NCBI RefSeq assembly: GCF_001461695.1
Contig: NZ_AUTC01000090.1
Coordinates: 1-63,784 of the forward strand
Direction: 5' to 3'
Source of the DNA: Sinorhizobium fredii USDA 205
GTDB taxonomy: Bacteria; Pseudomonadota; Alphaproteobacteria; Rhizobiales; Rhizobiaceae
DNA length: 63,784 nucleotides
The translations under genes were made by a program, and so were the position numbers. Shown here piece by piece: positions 1-7,991 of the stretch. The stretch's first letter is position 1, and each line of letters opens with the position of its first letter. The notes beneath the pieces were generated by a model. That model was not told where the DNA came from and ran no database searches. It worked only from the letters and a program-made list of their open reading frames with translations.

Positions 1-167
1 ACCGAACAAGAGGCGGTGATGGTTACACCACGCCGCTCGGCACCATCCGCCGCTGTGATCAACTGCACGTGATGGGACAAGCGGCTCATCGTATCGCGAT
101 AGGTTATCGGGTCCAGCCGGGTCTTCTCCAACACATCACGCTCCGGATCGGTATCTCGCACATACAT
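1..167 (-). CDS. Flavin reductase-like protein, partial (N-terminal part only)
   Basis: An open frame begins at the ATG at 167 and runs off the left edge of the window, so only about 55 residues are visible. The segment MSRLSHHVQLITAADGAE followed by RRGVTITASCSV is typical of the start of the FMN-binding flavin reductase domain (HpaC/RutF/DIM6-NTAB family), where a similar stretch forms the first strands of the split-barrel fold. Such proteins supply reduced flavin to a partner monooxygenase or bind flavin themselves; the partner is not in view. The methionine of MSRLSHH is an alternative start about 26 residues in. The gene is divergent from the binding-protein gene at 328. The assignment comes from an N-terminal motif only, so the substrate is unknown. 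Confidence 0.65.
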   Translation of the reverse strand, partial: MYVRDTDPERDVLEKTRLDPITYRDTMSRLSHHVQLITAADGAERRGVTITASCS

Positions 168-327
168 AGACTGTCGCGAAAAATATGAAACTAGGCCGAT
201 CGAGATTCTTGCCGATGCGCGCACGCCGATGACGCAGATAGGGTGGTCGTCGTTTCCGGGCCTATCTTTTTCCTTTGACGAGTTCTCCCACTCCCTTAAA
301 ACATGGCCTGCGATAGCGGGAAAAAAC

Positions 328-1401
328 ATGCTGAAATCAATTGATACGACCCTTTTTGTCGCCGCGCTGACGCTGACCTCTCCCGCGCTTGCCGCCGGCC
401 TCAAGATTGCGGTCGTCGCGCCCGCCGACGGCCCCTTCGCGGCGCTCGGCAAACAGATCACCGATGGCGCCGCCTTTCAGGCAGGCGATCGGGGAAGCGA
501 GATCGTACCGATCGCAGAGAGCTGCGATCCGGCCGGCGGCGAGGCGTTGACGAAGGCGTTGCTTGCCAGCGGCGCCGAGGCGGCGATCGGCTTTCTCTGC
601 ACCGAGAGCCTGGAAGCGGCGCTGCCTGCCCTCGCCGAGGCCGGCATTCCTGCGATCACCCTCAGCGTGCGCTCGGATATTCTCATGGAGGACGCTCTCA
701 AGAAGAAAAGGCCGCTCTTTCGCCTGGCACCAAGCGGCAAGGCCGAGGCCGCGGCGATCACCGATGCGATCGTGACCAACTGGCGGGACAAGCCGCTGGC
801 GCTCATCGATGACGGAACGATTCATAGCCGCGAACTTGTCGAAAGCGTCCGCAACGCCCTTGCAGAGATCGGCATTACCCCGGTTTTCACCGACACCTAC
901 CGTCCGGCCCAGGAACAGCAGGTGAGCCTCGTTCGACGCTTGGCGAAAAGCGGCGCAACGCATGTGTTCACCGGTGGCGACCGCAACGACACCGCCGTCA
1001 TCGCCCGCGACGCAAAGGCGGAGAATGTTCCGATAACGCTGCTTGGCGGCGATACGCTGAACGCCGCGGATCTCGACGTGCCGCTGGAGAATGGCGTTCT
1101 GGCCGTGACTATTCCCGATGCGACCCGGTCGGGCGAGGCTGCGCCGGTCGTCACGGCAATGCGTGCCGCTGGCGTTGAACCAGATGGTTACGTCCTTCCG
1201 GCCTTTGCAGCGGTGTCGCTTCTCGAGCAGGCGAAGGATCAAGCGGAGAAAGATGACAAGGCTGTCCTCGACGCTCTTTCGAAGGGTCCTTACACAACCG
1301 TCTTAGGACCGATCCGCTTCGACAGCACCCATGAACGGGCCGAGAGCCCCTACACACTGATGCAATGGCGGGACGGCCGTTTCGCGGCCGCTGCGAAATA
1401 G
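328..1401 (+). CDS. ABC transporter substrate-binding protein, Leu/Ile/Val-binding type
   Basis: Predicted periplasmic solute-binding protein of the type I branched-chain amino-acid receptor family, 357 aa from the ATG at 328. Residues 1-23 form a signal peptide (charged MLKS, hydrophobic core, LAA before the mature GLKIAVVAP). The mature part opens with the usual beta strand and a GPFAALGKQITDGA segment matching the first helix of these receptors, and continues as two alternating alpha/beta lobes. An in-frame start at 229 exists, but it would place about 33 residues before the signal sequence, so 328 is preferred. No permease or ATPase genes are adjacent. The downstream S58 peptidase begins only about 13 nt after the stop, suggesting co-transcription. 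The ligand cannot be read from sequence; the family binds amino acids, amides or aromatic acids. Confidence 0.8.
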   Translation: MLKSIDTTLFVAALTLTSPALAAGLKIAVVAPADGPFAALGKQITDGAAFQAGDRGSEIVPIAESCDPAGGEALTKALLASGAEAAIGFLCTESLEAALPALAEAGIPAITLSVRSDILMEDALKKKRPLFRLAPSGKAEAAAITDAIVTNWRDKPLALIDDGTIHSRELVESVRNALAEIGITPVFTDTYRPAQEQQVSLVRRLAKSGATHVFTGGDRNDTAVIARDAKAENVPITLLGGDTLNAADLDVPLENGVLAVTIPDATRSGEAAPVVTAMRAAGVEPDGYVLPAFAAVSLLEQAKDQAEKDDKAVLDALSKGPYTTVLGPIRFDSTHERAESPYTLMQWRDGRFAAAAK

Positions 1402-1414
1402 GCAAGGCCGAGTG

Positions 1415-2425
1415 ATGCGCAAGGGACCGACGAATCTGATCACCGACGTCGCGGGGATCCTGGTTGGCAACGCCGAGGATCACCGGTTGAAATCCGGCGT
1501 AACGGCGGTGTTATGCGATCCGCCGGCTACGGCCGCGGTCCAGATTCTGGGTGGCGCACCGGGCACGCGCGAGACCGACCTCCTCGCCCCGCACAATACG
1601 GTCCAGACCGTGGACGCGATCGTTCTATCCGGCGGCTCCGCCTTCGGCCTCGACGCGGCCTCGGGCGTGCAGGCCGCGCTTCGCGAAATGGGCCGCGGCT
1701 TTGCCGTCGGCCCGCATCGGATTCCGATCGTTCCGGCGGCAATCCTCTTCGATTTGATCAACGGCGGCGAGAAGGATTGGGGGCAATATTCGCCCTATCG
1801 CGACATCGGCTATGAGGCCGCACGCGCCGCGGCCGGGACATTCGCGACGGGCAGCGTCGGCGCCGGAACGGGAGCCTTGACGGCCACTCTCAAGGGAGGC
1901 CTCGGTTCCGCCTCGACGATCCTTGCGAACGGCATCACCGTCGGCGCGCTTGTCGCCGTCAACGCGCTCGGCTCGGCAACCATCGGCGAGACGCGCCATT
2001 TCTGGGCCGCACCCTTTGAACTGGATGGCGAATTCGGCGGGCTCGGGATGCCATCTCCCTGGCCGCAGGATGCGGCGCAGCCGCGGCTCAAGTTTCGCGA
2101 GGCGGCGGCCGCCGCCGCCAATACGACCATAGCCGTCATCGCCACCGACGCGGTTCTCTCGAAGGCGGAGGCGAAACGTCTGGCGATTGCGGCCCATGAC
2201 GGCTTCTCCCGGGCGCTGTGGCCGTCCCATACGCCGCTCGACGGCGATCTCGTGTTTGCGCTCTCAACGTGCGCCAGCGGCAAGAAACCCCTGCTGGAGG
2301 ATTTCATCGACTTGAGCGCCGCGGCGGCCGCAACCATGGCAAGGGCAATCGCGCGGGGCGTACACGATGCCGCGGCGGCTGCGGGCGACCTCAAGCCCGC
2401 CTGGTCGGCGCAGCCAGATAACTGA
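1415..2425 (+). CDS. P1/S58 family peptidase (DmpA/NylC-like N-terminal nucleophile hydrolase)
   Basis: 336-aa member of the S58 group of self-processing Ntn hydrolases, which includes DmpA aminopeptidase and the nylon oligomer hydrolase NylC. Family hallmarks visible are [15 protein letters not shown] in the N-terminal third, the glycine-rich [20 protein letters not shown], and [19 protein letters not shown]. By homology Asn236-Thr237 would be the autocleavage site, with Thr237 becoming the nucleophile. The [19 protein letters not shown] segment closes the active site in relatives. No signal peptide is seen, so a cytoplasmic enzyme is likely. A GTG at 1412 precedes the ATG at 1415; the ATG is preferred. 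It lies just downstream of a binding-protein gene and may process an imported amide or peptide, which is an inference. Confidence 0.85.
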   Translation: MRKGPTNLITDVAGILVGNAEDHRLKSGVTAVLCDPPATAAVQILGGAPGTRETDLLAPHNTVQTVDAIVLSGGSAFGLDAASGVQAALREMGRGFAVGPHRIPIVPAAILFDLINGGEKDWGQYSPYRDIGYEAARAAAGTFATGSVGAGTGALTATLKGGLGSASTILANGITVGALVAVNALGSATIGETRHFWAAPFELDGEFGGLGMPSPWPQDAAQPRLKFREAAAAAANTTIAVIATDAVLSKAEAKRLAIAAHDGFSRALWPSHTPLDGDLVFALSTCASGKKPLLEDFIDLSAAAAATMARAIARGVHDAAAAAGDLKPAWSAQPDN

Positions 2426-2495
2426 CGCCCGCCCCTCGCATGTTGTTCGCACGGTCGGGGGATGCTATGGGCGCGGGAAAGACCGGAGGCTGTTC

Positions 2496-3170
2496 ATGAC
2501 CCACCCCATTCGCATTGCCCCATCGATCCTGGCGGCCAACTTCTCCAAGCTCGGCCAGGAGGTCCGCGATGTCGTGGATGCCGGCGCCGATTGGATCCAC
2601 CTCGACGTCATGGACGGCCATTTCGTGCCGAACATCACCTTCGGTCCCGACGTCATCAAGTCGCTGCGCTCCTACACGGACGCCACATTCGATTGCCACC
2701 TGATGATCGCGCCGGCCGATCCCTTTCTCGAAGCCTTTGCCAAGGCCGGCTGCGACATCCTGACCGTCCATGCCGAAGCGGGCCCGCATCTGCACCGTTC
2801 CTTGCAGACCGTGAAGGCACTCGGCAAGAAGGCCGGCGTTTCGCTCAACCCCGCGACGCCCGAACGCGCGCTCGAATATGTCCTCGACAGCGTCGATCTC
2901 ATTCTGGTGATGACGGTCAATCCGGGCTTTGGCGGCCAGAAATTCATCTCCGCGATGGAAGAGAAGATCCGTCGCATAAAGGCAATGGTCGGCGACCGGC
3001 CGATCGAGATCGAAGTGGACGGCGGCGTCACGCCCGAAACCGCCGGCATCGTCGCCGCGGCCGGGGCCAATGTGCTGGTTGCCGGCTCCGCCATCTTCAA
3101 GGGCGGCTCCATCGAAGCGTACCGCACCGCCATCGGGGCGATCCGCAAACCGGCCGAAAAGGGTCGCTGA
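2496..3170 (+). CDS. rpe: Ribulose-phosphate 3-epimerase
   Basis: 224-aa cytoplasmic TIM-barrel enzyme that interconverts D-ribulose 5-phosphate and D-xylulose 5-phosphate in the pentose phosphate pathway. Clear family motifs are PSILAANF at the first strand, [16 protein letters not shown] (metal-binding His and catalytic Asp), [13 protein letters not shown], and EVDGGVTPE with the second catalytic Asp near the C-terminus. The ATG at 2496 is preceded by a GGAGG at 2485-2489; a frame open further upstream to 2367 overlaps the S58 peptidase and has no family similarity. Length matches the family norm. Its stop overlaps the ATG of the next gene (TGATG at 3168-3172), so the two are translationally coupled. 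Confidence 0.96.
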   Translation: MTHPIRIAPSILAANFSKLGQEVRDVVDAGADWIHLDVMDGHFVPNITFGPDVIKSLRSYTDATFDCHLMIAPADPFLEAFAKAGCDILTVHAEAGPHLHRSLQTVKALGKKAGVSLNPATPERALEYVLDSVDLILVMTVNPGFGGQKFISAMEEKIRRIKAMVGDRPIEIEVDGGVTPETAGIVAAAGANVLVAGSAIFKGGSIEAYRTAIGAIRKPAEKGR

Positions 3171-3913
3171 TGAGGACGCGGGCGGCGATCGCGACTGCAG
3201 TCCTGATCGCAACGGCGAGCGCCGCGCCGCCCACGGTCGCCGGCGACTATGCCAGTTTCCAGCCGATCGGCTTTTCCTCGGACGGCAAGGTCTTCGCCTT
3301 CGAGGAATACGGCATTCAGGACGGCTCCGGCTTTCCCTATTCAGCGATATACATCCTCGACACACAAACCGATGCGTTCCTGCCCGGTGCGCCGGTGCGG
3401 GCGCGCGTCGAGGAGGATGGCGGCGCTCTTCCGAAAGCTCGCCATGATGCGCGTCGGCGGGCGGCGCCGCTGATCGACGCCTACCGGCTTCTCGACACGC
3501 CTGGGCTGCTCGCCGCCTACAATCCTGTGACGGAGCCGGACGCGGCGGACCACAGACTGAAATACGATGCATTCCCCGCCGACCCGGCGTTTCGAAAGAC
3601 TTACGCGCTGGAACTCGAGTCGAAGAGTTTCGAAGCCGACGGCATCTGCAAGGATCTCCTGAAAGAGGTCAAAGGCTTCCGCCTCGTCATGACGGAGAAA
3701 GCCGGACAGCCCGTGTCCGAGGTCTTGCAGGATGACTCCCGCATTCCCGAAAGCCGCCACTGCCCGACCGGCTACCGCATCGGCGGCGTGCTGACCCACA
3801 TCAACGACGACGGCTCGCAAGTCCATGTCGTCATGGTCTTGGTCAAATCCCTCGGCTTCGAGGGTACGACCGACGGCCGCTGGATCGCGGTGCCAACCTG
3901 GCCTGGACGATGA
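3170..3913 (+). CDS. DUF2259-type secreted protein
   Basis: 247-aa protein with an N-terminal signal peptide ([18 protein letters not shown], cleavage around residue 20-25). The mature domain starts with GDYASFQPIGFSSDGKVFAFEEYG, resembling a beta-propeller-like DUF2259 domain found in rhizobial periplasmic proteins. Further conserved-looking blocks are QDGSGFPYSAIYILD and SQVHVVMVLVKSLGFEG. Function is unknown. The start codon overlaps the rpe stop, and the stop overlaps the next gene's ATG, so rpe, this gene and the following membrane protein form a tightly coupled set. A larger open frame extends upstream to 2462, but that part lies within rpe in another frame and is discarded. Confidence 0.85.
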   Translation: MRTRAAIATAVLIATASAAPPTVAGDYASFQPIGFSSDGKVFAFEEYGIQDGSGFPYSAIYILDTQTDAFLPGAPVRARVEEDGGALPKARHDARRRAAPLIDAYRLLDTPGLLAAYNPVTEPDAADHRLKYDAFPADPAFRKTYALELESKSFEADGICKDLLKEVKGFRLVMTEKAGQPVSEVLQDDSRIPESRHCPTGYRIGGVLTHINDDGSQVHVVMVLVKSLGFEGTTDGRWIAVPTWPGR

Positions 3914-4449
3914 AGGAACAGCCGGCCTCGCGCAGGCGGCTTGTCGATCCCACCAGTTCTCGGAGACGTGGGCGCCTTCTTCGTGCTATTCCGTCATGGC
4001 GGGAAGCATGTCTAGGTGGTCCTGCCTGGGGTCTGACGATGGCCTCTTCCGCCTGGTGCGCGCTCTGGCTGCGCGAGCATGACGCAACATTCCACCTGGA
4101 AAGCATCCTGCTGCTCTTCGCCTCGGGCGGCCTCATTGCCTGGCCGCTCTCGCTTTTCGCCGGGCGCTGCATGGCGCAGGATCGCGCCGTTGAAACACGC
4201 TTTGCCGCCTATCTGCTATGCCTGATCGCCGGCACCGTCGGCGTGACGGCGCTGCTCTTTGCCCTCGACTATCGTCTCTTCTATTCCCAGTGGCATGCGC
4301 CGACTGGCTCGCGCATCTGGTTCTACCAGGCGCTGTTTACCTCGCTCTCCGCCTACTATCAGTTCCTGGTGCTGGGTGTCAGGTTATACCTGCCCCTCGG
4401 GGCTTTCGCTCTCCTGTTGGCGAGCCTGTGGCTGGCGCGTCCGCAATAA
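3910..4449 (+). CDS. Hypothetical integral membrane protein
   Basis: 179-aa protein, family not recognised. The first 40 residues are basic and rich in Arg (SRRRLVDPTSSRRRGRLLRA), followed by about four hydrophobic segments: WGLTMASSAWCALWL, ESILLLFASGGLIAWPLSLFAG, FAAYLLCLIAGTVGVTALLFAL and FLVLGVRLYLPLGAFALLLASLWLA. It starts by a 4-nt ATGA overlap with the DUF2259 gene, which suggests co-translation with that secreted protein. A later ATG at 4039 would remove the basic leader and remains a possible true start. No catalytic motif is visible. It is probably an inner-membrane protein. Confidence 0.7.
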   Translation: MKEQPASRRRLVDPTSSRRRGRLLRAIPSWREACLGGPAWGLTMASSAWCALWLREHDATFHLESILLLFASGGLIAWPLSLFAGRCMAQDRAVETRFAAYLLCLIAGTVGVTALLFALDYRLFYSQWHAPTGSRIWFYQALFTSLSAYYQFLVLGVRLYLPLGAFALLLASLWLARPQ

Positions 4450-4516
4450 CGTTGAGCTTCCGTCCCATCTTTGGTAGAGGCACAGCCATCCTCCACTGAA
4501 TGAAAGCATAGAGCTC

Positions 4517-5824
4517 ATGATCCCCCGTTACTCCCGGCCGGAAATGGTGGCCATCTGGTCGCCGGAAACGAAGTTCCGCATCTGGTTCGAGATCGAGGCG
4601 CATGCCTGCGATGCGCTGGCCGAAATCGGCGTGATCCCCAAGGGAGCGGCCAAGACCATCTGGGAAAAGGGCGGCGCGGCTGAGTTCGATGTGGCGCGCA
4701 TCGACGAAATCGAAGCCGTCACCAAGCACGACGTCATCGCGTTCCTCACCCATCTTGCCGAATTCGTCGGCCCGGATAGCCGCTTCGTGCACCAGGGCAT
4801 GACCTCTTCCGACGTGCTCGACACCTGCTTCAATGTGCAACTTCTCCGCGCCACGGATCTGTTGCTCGCCGATCTCGACCGGCTGCTCGAGGCGCTGAAG
4901 CGCCGCGCTTTCGAACACAAGGACACGGTGACGATCGGCCGCTCGCACGGCATCCATGCCGAGCCGACGACTTTCGGTGTCAAGCTCGCACTCGCCTATG
5001 CTGAATTCGACCGTTGCAAGCAACGCCTTCTCGCCGCCCGCGAAGAAATTGCGACCTGCGCGATATCCGGTGCCGTCGGCACCTTCGCCAATATCGATCC
5101 GCGCGTCGAGGAACATGTGGCCGAAGCACTCGGCCTGAAGCCGGAGCCGGTCTCCACGCAGGTGATCCCGCGCGACCGCCATGCCATGTACTTCGCCACG
5201 CTCGGGGTCATCGCCTCCTCGATCGAGCGTCTAGCGACGGAAATCCGCCACCTGCAGCGAACCGAGGTGCTGGAGGCGGAGGAATATTTCTCGCCGGGCC
5301 AGAAGGGCTCCTCGGCCATGCCGCACAAGCGCAACCCGGTGCTGACGGAGAACCTGACGGGCCTTGCCCGCATGGTCCGCGCCTTCGTCGTTCCGGCGAT
5401 GGAGAACGTTGCCCTCTGGCATGAACGCGACATTTCGCATTCCTCGGTCGAACGGATGATCGGACCGGATGCAACGGTGACGCTCGATTTCGCGCTGGCG
5501 CGGCTGACCGGCGTCGTCGACAAGCTCCTCGTCTATCCGGAGAACATGACGAAGAACATGAACAAGTTCCGCGGGCTTGTTCATTCGCAGCGGGTGCTTC
5601 TCGCCCTCACCCAGGCCGGCGTTTCCCGCGAGGACGCCTATCGCCTCGTGCAGCGCAATGCCATGAAGGTCTGGGAGGAAGGCAAGGACTTCCTCGAGGA
5701 ACTGCTGGCGGACAAGGAAGTCCGGGCGGCGCTCTCCGAAGAGGATATCCGCGAGAAGTTCGACCTCGGCTACCACACCAAGCACGTCGACACGATTTTC
5801 CGCCGGGTTTTCGGCACGGTCTGA
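4517..5824 (+). CDS. purB: Adenylosuccinate lyase
   Basis: 435-aa cytoplasmic lyase of the fumarase/aspartase superfamily. It catalyses two fumarate-releasing steps in purine synthesis: SAICAR to AICAR, and adenylosuccinate to AMP. Visible features are MIPRYSRPEMVAIWS at the N-terminus, TSSDVLDTCFN, GRSHGIHAEPTTFG with the catalytic His, and the signature loop SSAMPHKRNPVLTENLTG around residue 265 carrying the catalytic Ser. Length and end are typical of the short bacterial form. A strong intrinsic terminator follows at 5877-5916. It is probably transcribed alone or with the preceding genes. Confidence 0.97.
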   Translation: MIPRYSRPEMVAIWSPETKFRIWFEIEAHACDALAEIGVIPKGAAKTIWEKGGAAEFDVARIDEIEAVTKHDVIAFLTHLAEFVGPDSRFVHQGMTSSDVLDTCFNVQLLRATDLLLADLDRLLEALKRRAFEHKDTVTIGRSHGIHAEPTTFGVKLALAYAEFDRCKQRLLAAREEIATCAISGAVGTFANIDPRVEEHVAEALGLKPEPVSTQVIPRDRHAMYFATLGVIASSIERLATEIRHLQRTEVLEAEEYFSPGQKGSSAMPHKRNPVLTENLTGLARMVRAFVVPAMENVALWHERDISHSSVERMIGPDATVTLDFALARLTGVVDKLLVYPENMTKNMNKFRGLVHSQRVLLALTQAGVSREDAYRLVQRNAMKVWEEGKDFLEELLADKEVRAALSEEDIREKFDLGYHTKHVDTIFRRVFGTV

Positions 5825-5876
5825 GCCGCATTTCCGAGTGCCGCGGGCGACACGAGAGCGTCGTCAGCATGGAATC

Positions 5877-5916
5877 GGCCCGTATTTGGGCGCTTGCTTC
5901 AAATGCGGGCCTTTTT
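5877..5916 (+). terminator. Intrinsic terminator of purB
   Basis: GGCCCGTATTT at 5877-5887 pairs with AAATGCGGGCC at 5901-5911 (one G-T pair), with a 13-nt loop and a TTTTTGTT run directly after. It lies about 50 bp after the purB stop. It also argues against starting the downstream PilZ gene upstream of it. Confidence 0.85.
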
Positions 5917-5979
5917 GTTAGCAAGCCCTTCAGCGCTCTTATGGAATCTGACTCTGAAACAATCAGGTTAGAGGAAGCC

Positions 5980-6285
5980 ATGGCGTTTAGGGAGAGCGTG
6001 CAGCGCGCGTCAGCGCGCAGGGACACAAAGATAACTGGCACGGTCAGCTGCAGTACCGGCTCGAGCAATGGCGTCGTGAAGGATCTTTCCGACGAAGGGA
6101 TCTGTTTTCAGCTGCTGTTCGACATCGGCGCCCGGACGGGCCAGGAAGTGACGATCCGCAGCGAGGAGCTAGGCTTCCTCACCGGGATGGTACGCTGGTG
6201 CCGCGGCGACAGGATCGGCATCAAGCTCAAGCTGTCATCGAATACGGCGGCGCAAATCTCGTCCTATTACAAGTTTTTCCGCTAA
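5980..6285 (+). CDS. PilZ domain-containing protein
   Basis: About 101-aa single-domain PilZ protein, expected to bind cyclic di-GMP. After a basic N-terminus (SVQRASARRDTKITGTVS) come the PilZ-like blocks VKDLSDEGICFQL, where the usual DxSxxG appears as DLSDEG, and GMVRWCRGDRIGIKLK near the C-terminus. The paired arginines in ASARRD could act as the RxxxR-type ligand-binding stretch. Start chosen at the ATG at 5980, preceded by GAGGAA at 5971-5976; in-frame ATGs at 5869 and 5941 exist, but the first lies before the purB terminator. A diguanylate cyclase is encoded 20 kb away in this window, but no direct link is shown. Confidence 0.8.
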   Translation: MAFRESVQRASARRDTKITGTVSCSTGSSNGVVKDLSDEGICFQLLFDIGARTGQEVTIRSEELGFLTGMVRWCRGDRIGIKLKLSSNTAAQISSYYKFFR

Positions 6286-6289
6286 GCCG

Positions 6290-6319
6290 ACGGCCGGCCA
6301 TGGGCCGGCCGTGCTTTTC
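6290..6319. terminator. Terminator hairpin between convergent PilZ and DUF2189 genes
   Basis: ACGGCCGGCC at 6290-6299 and GGCCGGCCGT at 6303-6312 are perfectly complementary, with a 3-nt loop followed by GCTTTTCT on the plus strand. It sits 5 bp after the PilZ stop and just before the end of the opposing gene at 6326. Confidence 0.75.
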
Positions 6320-6325
6320 TGCCGT

Positions 6326-7135
6326 CTAGCGGATCGGCTGGGCCGGCTCCACCAATTTCCGATAGAGATGCCAGGTGGCGTGGCCGAAAATCGGCATGAC
6401 AACTGCCAGTCCGACAAAGACCGGGATCGACCCGATCACCAGGCCGACCGCGATAATCAGCCCCCACAAGGCGACCGGCACCGGATTGGCCAGCGTCGCT
6501 CTTACCGAGGTCTCGATTGCCGTAAAGGCGCCGACATCCCTGTCCAGCAGCAGCGGGAAGGAGATGACGCTGATCGACAGCACGGCCACCGCGAATACGA
6601 ACCCCACCGCATTGCCGACGAGAATCAGGTTCCAGCCCTGCTCCGTGCCGATGATGCCATTCCAGAATTCGGCAATGGAGTTCGGCGGCGTTGCGCCGAA
6701 CATCGTTACGTAGAGGCCCTGGGCGACCAGGAGCCAGACGACGAAAATGACGAACAACAGGGCCGCCACCGCCAGGATCGACGGAATTGCCGGATTGCGG
6801 TGCAGCCGCAGCGCATGTGGCCAGGACGCGTCCATGCCGAGTTCGCGGCGCCGGCTGATCTCATAGAGACCGATGGCCGCGACAGGCCCGATGAGGGCAA
6901 AGCCGGATGCGAGCGGATAGAGCAACGGCAGCATGTTCGCCCCCGCGCTCCAGGTCATCAGCACGACGCCGGCGATAGGATAGATGAGACACAGAAAAAC
7001 ATAATGCGACGGCTTCTCGCGGAAATCATCCAACCCGAGACGCAGCGCATCGAACACATCTGCAATGCCAATCTTTCGTATCTCGGGATGAACGGCGCTT
7101 TCGTTCGCCCCCGAGAGGACATGGAAGGTTGTCAT
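6326..7135 (-). CDS. DUF2189 domain-containing membrane protein
   Basis: 269-aa inner-membrane protein. The N-terminal segment PEIRKIGIADVFDALRLGLDDF followed by repeated hydrophobic helices matches the DUF2189 family of putative integral membrane proteins, often listed as cytochrome c oxidase subunit I-like although they carry no heme ligands. Roughly six transmembrane segments are visible, including HYVFLCLIYPIAGVVLMTW, AIPSILAVAALLFVIFVVWL and LWGLIIAVGLVIGSIPVFVG. The conserved HATWHLYRKLV close to the C-terminus is typical of the family. Function is unknown. It is transcribed convergently with the PilZ gene and divergently from the hydrolase at 7297. Confidence 0.85.
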   Translation of the reverse strand: MTTFHVLSGANESAVHPEIRKIGIADVFDALRLGLDDFREKPSHYVFLCLIYPIAGVVLMTWSAGANMLPLLYPLASGFALIGPVAAIGLYEISRRRELGMDASWPHALRLHRNPAIPSILAVAALLFVIFVVWLLVAQGLYVTMFGATPPNSIAEFWNGIIGTEQGWNLILVGNAVGFVFAVAVLSISVISFPLLLDRDVGAFTAIETSVRATLANPVPVALWGLIIAVGLVIGSIPVFVGLAVVMPIFGHATWHLYRKLVEPAQPIR

Positions 7136-7296
7136 GGCTCACACTCCTCAACGAACCAGAGCAGCCATGGATCCGCAGCGGCGGCAAAAAGATGGCCGAT
7201 GCGAACCGCGACCGCCATCTCGGATTATACAGAAAACACAACCCTTGTCGCCTGTGCCTTGACTTCGGCTCTTTTCATCGCCAAATCGCGGCGATC

Positions 7297-7851
7297 ATGA
7301 AGGTTTCAGAAGCGCATATCCTGATCGTTCCGGGCTATACCAATTCCGGGCCGGACCATTGGCAAAGCCGCTGGGAGCGGAAGCTGTCGACCGCGCGCCG
7401 CGTCGTGCAGGCGGAGTGGTCGAAGCCGCTGCGCGAGGATTGGGTGGCGCGGATGATCGAAGAGGTCAATGCCGCAAGGAAACCGGTGGTGATCGTCGCC
7501 CATTCGCTCGGCATCGCCACGGCCGTTCACGCGCTTCCACATTGCAAGAAGAAGATCGCCGGCGCCTTTCTTGTCGCTCCGCCCGACGTCGCCAATCCGA
7601 ACATTCGCCCGAAGCATCTGATGACCTTCGGGCCCTATCCGCGCGAGCCCTTACCCTTCCCGTCGCTCGTGGTCGCCAGCCGCAACGATCCGTTCGGCTC
7701 CTACGAACAGGCGGGCGACATTGCCAATGCCTGGGGATCTCTTCTCGTCGATGCCGGCGAGGCGGGCCATATCAATGCCGAATCCGGCCACGGGCCGTGG
7801 CCGGAAGGCACGATGGTCTTCGCCCAGTTCCTCAGCCGCCTGCAGGGCTGA
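7297..7851 (+). CDS. RBBP9/YdeN-type alpha/beta hydrolase
   Basis: 184-aa serine hydrolase of the RBBP9/YdeN family. Visible are the family motif PGYTNSGPDHWQSRWE at the N-terminus, the nucleophile elbow AHSLG, an acid at SRNDPFGSY and the terminal AGHINAESGHGPWPEG supplying the catalytic His. The substrate is not predictable; relatives have esterase or peptidase-like activity on small substrates. The ATG at 7297 is chosen because the family begins only a few residues before ILIVPGY; a longer frame from 7129 overlaps the divergent DUF2189 gene. A 110-bp palindromic repeat lies just downstream. Confidence 0.88.
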   Translation: MKVSEAHILIVPGYTNSGPDHWQSRWERKLSTARRVVQAEWSKPLREDWVARMIEEVNAARKPVVIVAHSLGIATAVHALPHCKKKIAGAFLVAPPDVANPNIRPKHLMTFGPYPREPLPFPSLVVASRNDPFGSYEQAGDIANAWGSLLVDAGEAGHINAESGHGPWPEGTMVFAQFLSRLQG

Positions 7852-7870
7852 GCGGCTCGCCACAGTAGGT

Positions 7871-7980
7871 GGCACCTACAGCGCCGTGCGTCTTTTCAGA
7901 CGCACAAAGGTCGCTGTAGCACTTTGATTTGCTGCATGTTTTTTTCCTTAAATCGGCTACGATCTAAGGAAACATGCAGC
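7871..7980 (+). repeat. Rhizobial palindromic intergenic repeat, copy A (RIME-like)
   Basis: About 110 bp with two palindromes: GTGCGTC/GACGCAC with a 6-nt loop, and CCTTAAATCG/CGATCTAAGG, joined by AAAGGTCGCTGTAGCACTTT. Two further copies lie at 14721-14826 (inverted) and 32750-32859. Size and two-palindrome design fit rhizobial intergenic mosaic elements; the family name is from memory. It separates the convergent genes ending at 7851 and 7992. Confidence 0.75.
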
Positions 7981-7991
7981 GGAACCGGGTG